Positions 58,618 to 64,000 of a stretch of DNA of 64,000 nucleotides are shown here, one piece after another. The stretch's first letter is position 1; the number at the start of each line of letters is the position of its first letter. Origin of the DNA: Eledone cirrhosa (Eukaryota > Mollusca > Cephalopoda > Octopoda > Eledonidae); NCBI GenBank assembly GCA_964016885.1, contig OZ024742.1, positions 358,242,087 to 358,306,086 on the forward strand, written 5' to 3'. Below the pieces are notes generated by a model. It was not told where the DNA came from, ran no database searches, and worked only from the letters and a program-made list of their open reading frames with translations. Made by a program: the position numbers and the translations under genes.

Positions 58618-58850
58618 TAATATATAGGTGGTGAAGAGAAAGAATTTATTAGTGAGAAAAATTTGGAGGTGTAGGCATAAATGCAGTTCAAATATAAACA
58701 AGTTTATCATTGACAAAATATATATATATCATCATATATATATATATATTTTGTCAATGATAAACTTGTTTATATTTGAACTGCATTTATGCCTACACCT
58801 CCAAATCTTTCTCACTAATAAGTTCTTTCTCTTCACCACCTATATATTAT
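58618..58850. repeat. Long foldback hairpin, about 112-bp arms
   Basis: 58,618-58,729 pairs with 58,738-58,850; arms differ at only about two positions outside the (TA)n centre (words gtgtaggcataaatgcagtt and caaatataaacaagtttatc). The 92-codon open frame across it (58,628-58,906) is an artefact of the palindrome. Confidence 0.95.
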
Positions 58851-58918
58851 GTAAACTCATTAAACTAATAATAAAAAGATGTGGTAGATACATACTATCA
58901 TTATAATTCTATACATTC

Positions 58919-59111
58919 TATATATAGGGCAGTGGATTGGCAGTATCGGTAGAGGGTCGGACGCCATGCGTTCCAGCATAGTTACGACCCTTTACGATCT
59001 GAGTTCAAATCCCGCCGAGGTTGACTTTGCCTTTCATCCTTACAGGGTCGATAAAATAAAGTACCAGTAATGCACTGTGTAATTGCTGGCCTTGTGCCTA
59101 AAGTAGAAACA
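58919..59111 (+). mobile_element. tRNA-derived SINE, copy 1
   Basis: A-box-like tggattggcagtatcggtag, B-box gagttcaaatcccgcc, then the body gaggttgactttgcctttca, tccttacagggtcgataaaa and taaagtaccagtaatgcac. The structure fits a tRNA-related head with a conserved central body, as in cephalopod SINEs. The same family recurs at 59,131-59,310 (plus) and 62,151-62,345 (minus). Confidence 0.85.
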
Positions 59112-59130
59112 ATTATAATTCTATACATTG

Positions 59131-59310
59131 GGCAGTGGATTGGTAGTATTGGTCGGATGACATGCTTTGACATATAGAGTTACAGTCCTTGCCATTCTGA
59201 GTTCAAATCCCGCCGAGGTTAACTTTGCCTTTCATCCTTACAGGGTCGATAAAATAAAGTACCAGTAATGCACTGTGTAATTGATGGCCTTGTGCCAAAC
59301 GTAGAAACAA
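59131..59310 (+). mobile_element. tRNA-derived SINE, copy 2 (tandem with copy 1)
   Basis: Nearly the same body as copy 1 (agttcaaatcccgccgaggt, gcctttcatccttacagggt). It is preceded and followed by the same flank attataattctatacatt, which also precedes copy 1, giving flank-SINE-flank-SINE-flank. Confidence 0.85.
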
Positions 59311-59689
59311 TTATAAGTCTATGCATTCCTTTGAGCATTGTTTGTATAGTTCTGCCTTTGCTATATATATATATATATATACATATATATGATGGACTCT
59401 CCTGTCGATATCGGACGTATGAGTGTGCAACAAAAGTTGATGTGAGAAAGTGAACTGATGTTGAACTACCCACACAAAGTTTTGTTTTAAGTGGTGAAGG
59501 CTTGTGTAGGACCAACCACACTTTTTGGAACTGACAACACATATCCTCGATGCAAATGTTTGCCACGGAAAATACAATAACAGCCCTCAGCTTTTTATGA
59601 CTCGGAGTTTAACCTCTCCGTATGAAAAAGAAACAAACTATTTGGAAGCCATTGACTCTTCTGAGTTCCTCTGCCCTTTGCCGGATCTT

Positions 59690-59840
59690 ATATTTCATCC
59701 CGCAGGTTGTCCAAATATCACCCTCCTTACCAAGCAAGCTTGGTGGGGTTGCCAGTTTACTCGCTGACGACCCAACCATGAGACAGGTTGTACTGGGTTA
59801 CATGTTACCAGTAGCACTCAAGAGCGACCTGACATACATA
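59690..59840 (-). repeat. Inverted partner of the 53,753 repeat
   Basis: Reverse complement of part of 53,753-54,045 (tggtaacatgtaacccagta and gttgggtcgtcagcgagtaa on the minus strand). The larger neighbourhood from 59,390, with gactctcctgtcgatatcgg, has no second copy in the window. Confidence 0.75.
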
Positions 59841-59875
59841 CATGGATTGATTTTTTTTTAGTTTCAGAAGATCCC

Positions 59876-60032
59876 GTTAAAGTTAAAGCAGCGATTCTTT
59901 GCTTGAACTATAATCTGTTATTTTAATAAAAATTTGCTCTAGCGTTCTTATATATTTGATATATATTTATCCTTATCGAGCCCTCTTTGGATTTCAGTCT
60001 TCAAATTTATTATTATTACTATATATATATAA
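59876..60032. repeat. Dispersed repeat, copy 2
   Basis: Direct-orientation partner of 55,840-55,992. Confidence 0.85.
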
Positions 60033-60089
60033 ATGAATGCCTTTTGGAACTTACCAGTCACTTATTCCATATCTCACAATGCTTCATAA

Positions 60090-60130
<41 letters not shown>

Positions 60131-60545
60131 TATATGTCCTCGTCATCACCATTTAATGTCTACTTTCTTGGTTAGCAAGGGCTGGAGTAATATAGATATA
60201 TATCCAGTCATACATACATAGATATTCACATACTTACATACATATTATATCTCTCTCTCTCAATATATATATTAAGAGGGGGAGAGAGAGAGAGTTGGAT
60301 TGGTAAATGTATTATCTGTTTACAAATGCAGAGAAATGTAAAAATATCTAGTCTGTATATTTTTTAGAAGCTGACACATCTTTCCTCTAAATGTCACATT
60401 GCTGATTATTCAAACAATTGAAAATAGGAGCTAGCATGGCAATATAGAAACAATACTATTCATAAATGTATCAAAATATGATTAGTTATCAAGATTAGAT
60501 TTGTTTCCATTAGAAAATATGACATATATTCATCTATTCATTTGT
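60033..60545. other. AT-rich stretch with microsatellites and a LINE-tail relic
   Basis: (TA)n at 60,092-60,122, a tail relic caccatttaatgtctacttt at about 60,147, (CT)n/(GA)n inverted tracts at 60,251-60,295 (tctctctctctc and gagagagagaga, a small hairpin). No gene. Confidence 0.6.
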
Positions 60546-60559
60546 CATATACAGAACAT

Positions 60560-60925
60560 ATAATCATCATCACCATCGTTTATTCATGTTTCTCCATGTT
60601 TGCATGGGGTGGATGGGTCTTTCTCAGCATAGCATCTTTCCACTCACCACACTTCTTCGACATTTTCTCTGTGAGGTCAGGTCTCACAACCTCTGCCCAG
60701 GTCTTTCTTGGTCTACCTTTACTGCAACTTCCTTCCATTGTAATTTCTTGGCATTTCTTCACCCATCGGTCATCATCAATGCACATCACATGTCTGTACC
60801 ATTGCAGTCTTCTCTCTTGCACACCACCTTGGTTTCCTCTTAAACCCAGTTTCTCCTTCAGTTCATCGATGCTCTGCCATTCTCTCACACATATATTGCA
60901 CATACAATGAAGCATGGCAGCTTCA
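60560..60925 (-). mobile_element. LINE 3'-end fragment of another RTE-like subfamily
   Basis: Minus-strand ORF tail plus a (GAT)n-like tail (plus strand catcatcaccatcgtttatt). Distinct from copies A to C but of the same design. Confidence 0.8.
60580..60915 (-). pseudogene. RTE-like ORF C-terminus, divergent subfamily
   Basis: 111 residues: ICVREWQSIDELKEKLGLRG, VQERRLQWYRHVMCIDDDRW, then GRPRKTWAEVVRPDLTEKMS, ending MEKHE. It aligns with the region after the zinc finger in copies A to C (RQSINELR, RRLRWYGHVMRM, GRPRKTWDE) at clearly lower similarity. No catalytic part is present. Confidence 0.8.
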
Positions 60926-61207
60926 TTTATCTCCAGTATGATATATATATCTGTTCTCTTCTCCCTTTCTATACTCTCTCATTTCTCATCTCATGCTTTA
61001 GACTCTTTCTTCTTTTCTCTCCCTCTCTCTGTTCGGTGGTTATATCTTAACACAACTTTTTTCTATACATATAGTATTCAGCTATTTACAGCTACTCATC
61101 GTGCTGAGAATCATACAATTTTTTGAAAATCCATATATTTATATATTCCCTATCTTATGTATATATATATAACACAAAAACAATTAAGGTCTTTATTTTT
61201 AATGACA

Positions 61208-61554
61208 CTAGCAGATTTACCCGGCGTTGCTCGGGGTTTGAAATTATGCTAAGAATATACAGTTAGGAAGTAAACGAAGAACATTTGTCCCCAACCTGTC
61301 AAAATAAGCAGTCTCTTTATAAGGATTGTCAATAAAGTTGGTTATCTCCCTTACATCAATACCGATCATTTTTATATCGATTTTTTATTGCTCAACATGG
61401 GTCGATTGGAAAAAATTTTGTGATGTGACCATATTAGTGACATGTGCAACGTGCACAGAAAATTTGGTCAAATTCGGTTTGTAATTTTAAAAGCCTTAGC
61501 TATCCAAAGTTGTACACAGACACACACACATCCTCGCTTTTATATATATAAAGA
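61208..61554 (-). mobile_element. Helitron-like non-autonomous element, copy 2
   Basis: Same family as 35,338-35,719 (shared: tgtgcaacgtgcacagaaaa, tttggtcaaattcggtt, gttggttatctcccttacat). Minus-strand ends TC ... CTAG with A and T as flanking host bases. Terminal block accccgagcaacgccgggta. No coding sequence. Confidence 0.75.
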
Positions 61555-61769
61555 TGTTAGTGTTGATGAGTGTCTGAATGTTTTTGAATACGTGACAATT
61601 TTTTAAAGAATTGAAAATCCATAATTTGTATAATAAATTATTTTAGTTGGGTACTAGTGGAAAATTCCTATATAAATATTGTAGGAAGTAGCTCCAAGAA
61701 TTCATCTATTTTGATATTTTGTTAAAAATCCCTAATAACTTGTTCTTCGGCCATTTATTACTGAGAGGG

Positions 61770-62060
61770 TTGTGGGGCAGAGTCCTCAAACACTCCTTCC
61801 ATTGGGTCCTGTCAGAGGCAACCATTTCCAATTGATCTGGCTAGATCTGCAAGCATGACCAACCAAGTTCATGGCATGATTAACTTGGCTTTACTGCCAT
61901 TTGAAGTCAGTAAATTGAGAATCAGTACTAGGGTTGATTCTTCTTATCTCCTTATTTGTTTCTTTTTCCTTTACTCTGGCAGAGATTTGCTGTGAAGAGA
62001 TATGGAGAGGAATGGGCTCCACCAAATTTCAAATGCCTAACATATGCCATATGTCACCAT
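61770..62060. repeat. Old dispersed repeat
   Basis: 61,775-61,890 resembles 27,955-28,065, and the block gaatgggctccaccaaattt resembles about 30,580-30,630. Probably one old SINE-like family, now strongly diverged. Confidence 0.5.
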
Positions 62061-62150
62061 AGTAATTCTACAACTCCATCAGCAAATCTCTAGAAAGAAT
62101 ATATCTTTTCAGTCACTTAGTTACTCTTGCAAATTACGTTGGAATAATGT

Positions 62151-62345
62151 AATAATTGTTTCTACATTTGGCACAAGGCCAGCAATTATACCAGTGCATT
62201 ACTGGTACTTTATTTTATCGACCCCATAAGGATGAAAGGCAAAGTTAATCTCGGCGGGATTTGAACTCAGATCATAAAGGGAGGTAACTCTATGCTTCAA
62301 AGCATGATATCTGACCTTCTACTGATACTGCCAATCCACCACCCT
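62151..62345 (-). mobile_element. tRNA-derived SINE, copy 3
   Basis: Reverse complement of the SINE at 58,919: ggcgggatttgaactcagat (B-box), gaaaggcaaagttaatctcg, gcattactggtactttattt. Same family, opposite orientation. Confidence 0.85.
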
Positions 62346-62445
62346 AATATATATAATAAAAATGAAATTATTGTGTACTGTGCTCAGGTGCTTGTCAATA
62401 AATACTGTCAATAAATACTTGTCAATAAATACTTGTCATTTTTTA

Positions 62446-63095
62446 TCTATATATATAAAACTGAGGATGTCTGTCTGTGTGTGTGTGTCTGTGAGTTTGA
62501 ATCCCTAAAACTTGAGAAATACCCAACCGATTTTTTCAAACTGTACATGTGTATTACTTATGTTTCAGGGAGTGTTATGCACATTAAAAAACTTCAAATT
62601 TGTTATCCCCTAAATTGTTTATCCATTAGGTGAAAAACTGCGTTTTTTCAGCTTTTTAGGGTTCTTTTGAGGTTTTACGTAGGACCGATCTCCTTGAAAT
62701 TGTAACTATGTATTAGCCAGTCTCTTCTTCATACCGTGAGCAAAGAAAATCCAATTTTTTAAAGGTATTGGGCCCGCATTAGGTGAAAAACTTCATTTTT
62801 TCACCTTTTCAAGGCTTTTTTGAGGCGTTACGTCTAGCCGATTTTCCCGAAATTTCAAGGCATATTATGCACATGGAAAATATTAATTTTCTTTTTCCCC
62901 TAGGGCCTGCATTAGGTGAAAACCTTCATTTTTCCTGCTTCATCGAGGAAATTCTTAAAGATTATCCAGCCATCAGAGTATTCGGTTTATTTTCTTTTCA
63001 TATTGTCCAGGCATGCAGTTTTTCCACAATTAGGTCTGTTGGCAGCCCGCGTTCCAAAATACCTTATCCCATGCAACGCCGGATACCATTGCTAG
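62446..63095 (+). mobile_element. Helitron-like element, different subfamily
   Basis: Begins TCTATATATATAAAACTGAG after host A and ends gcaacgccggataccattgc then CTAG before host T. About 650 bp. Internal repeats of aggtgaaaaac(t/c)tt and tttt(c/t)a occur three to four times (62,629, 62,780, 62,913). No Rep or helicase coding sequence. A 66-codon frame (62,433-62,633) begins outside the element and is not supported. Confidence 0.65.
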
Positions 63096-63459
63096 TGTAT
63101 CATATAATAATGTAATAATGAAATAATGACTTAAAATATTTAAAAAAAACTACATTTAGAACATTTAGAATTCTATTTAGCAGGAAAAACATATCTTGTG
63201 AAAATAAACTACAAGGGTTCAAGGATGCTACCTAAACTGAAAGCAACAGTAATAATATAAATAATAATATCAGCATGATCTATAACACTTTCAATATATG
63301 ACAAAACAATTGTATCTGGGAATGTAGAATGTCAGTATCACTGGCATTTGTCAGATTTAATTATGTCTTAAATAAATACACTTGATGCATGGATTATAAA
63401 ATTAAAATAAATATGAACATTTTGAAATAGTATTCTTTAAAATATATGCATATTGGGCA

Positions 63460-63462
<3 letters not shown>
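63096..63462. other. AT-rich stretch, no gene recognised
   Basis: Nothing recognisable. Confidence 0.4.
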
Positions 63463-63504
<42 letters not shown>

Positions 63505-63868
63505 GAGAAGAAAGAAGATTACTGCGTGGTTTCATGAGCGAGAGAGGTACAGACCGTGTTGATGTGTGTGAGATGTGAGCAAGAAGAGACCCACACAAGC
63601 CAAACGGGAGGAAGTGAGAAGGGGAGAAACAGAGAGTGAGTGAATGGAAGTGTGAGGAAGAGGTCAGTCGAGAGAAAGTGTAACTGACAGAGGGAGCGAA
63701 AGAAGTTGAGATAAACAGAGAAAGCGGCGAAGCAGTAAGAGAGAAACAGACAAACGCAGCCGAGGTAAATATATATAAAAAACATGAGAAGAAAGAAGAA
63801 TACTGTGTGGTTTGCACATGGGTTACATATGATATATAGTCAAATACGGCGTAAACACATGTTACTAC

Positions 63869-63938
<70 letters not shown>

Positions 63939-63952
63939 TATATATATATATA
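63463..63952. repeat. (TA)n tracts and two direct repeats around a purine-rich segment
   Basis: (TA)n at 63,463-63,498 and 63,871-63,950. acatgagaagaaagaagatt at about 63,500 recurs as acatgagaagaaagaagaat at about 63,782, followed in both by actg(c/t)gtggttt. The 240 bp between is purine-rich (gagagaaagtgtaactgaca). The open frames here (63,437-63,817 minus, 63,519-63,785 minus) translate low-complexity DNA. Confidence 0.7.
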
Positions 63953-64000
63953 AATTTTGGTCGTTTTGAAAAGCTCAACAATGCAGATGGGTAAATCTCC

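Noticed and set aside
58628..58906. 92-codon frame as a gene
   Set aside because: It spans a palindrome and a (TA)n centre; composition follows the hairpin.
62433..62633. 66-codon frame as a gene
   Set aside because: It begins outside a Helitron-like element and runs through a (TG)n tract and the AT-rich interior; no recognisable domain.

Overview
The window looks like repeat-dominated intergenic or intronic DNA of an animal, most likely a cephalopod mollusc. I infer this from the family-specific look of the repeats: tRNA-derived SINEs with the central block 'cgccgaggttgactttgcc', RTE-type LINEs whose 3' ends finish in (GAT)n after 'gctagcgtggaag', TTAA-flanked MITEs with the terminal repeat CCCTTTAGCATTTA, and abundant (TA)n tracts. 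No search was run. I see no convincing host exon, no conventional RNA gene, and no prokaryotic features.

Layout: (1) 1-27,574 is one uninterrupted satellite array of a 63-bp unit (about 437 units; the left end lies outside the window), organised in blocks and higher-order repeats. (2) 27,575-37,900 is AT-rich DNA with old SINE and LINE fragments, a 48-bp and a 34-bp minisatellite, a piggyBac-type MITE, a Helitron-like element and a (CCACCACAACCATCATCTTCC)-type minisatellite. (3) 37,900-48,700 is a mosaic of two LINE families: an RTE-like family (APE endonuclease + RT + a PHD-like zinc finger) and an L1/Tx1-like family (APE endonuclease + RT + C-terminal CCHC). All copies are broken. (4) 48,700-55,700 holds a TIR element, a Penelope-like element with YRDD reverse transcriptase and GIY-YIG endonuclease remnants, a third and best-preserved RTE-like copy, and a CR1/Jockey-like remnant. 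(5) 55,000-64,000 is AT-rich with long near-perfect hairpins, repeated SINEs, two Helitron-like elements and (TA)n microsatellites.

The least expected signal is three copies of a hammerhead-ribozyme-like core (CTGANGA ... GAAA ... UA), at 49,306-49,356 (+), 55,609-55,671 (+) and 58,449-58,514 (-). Each has a matching stem I and a very short stem III, and two lie near long foldback hairpins. Hammerheads are known from Penelope-like elements and retrozymes, and a Penelope-like remnant lies in this window. These may therefore be a structured non-autonomous retroelement family.

All protein-coding signal comes from decayed retroelements. Nothing here forms an operon or a host pathway. The genes 'work together' only in the sense that the autonomous LINE families are plausible sources of the machinery that copied the short tails, truncated copies and SINEs.
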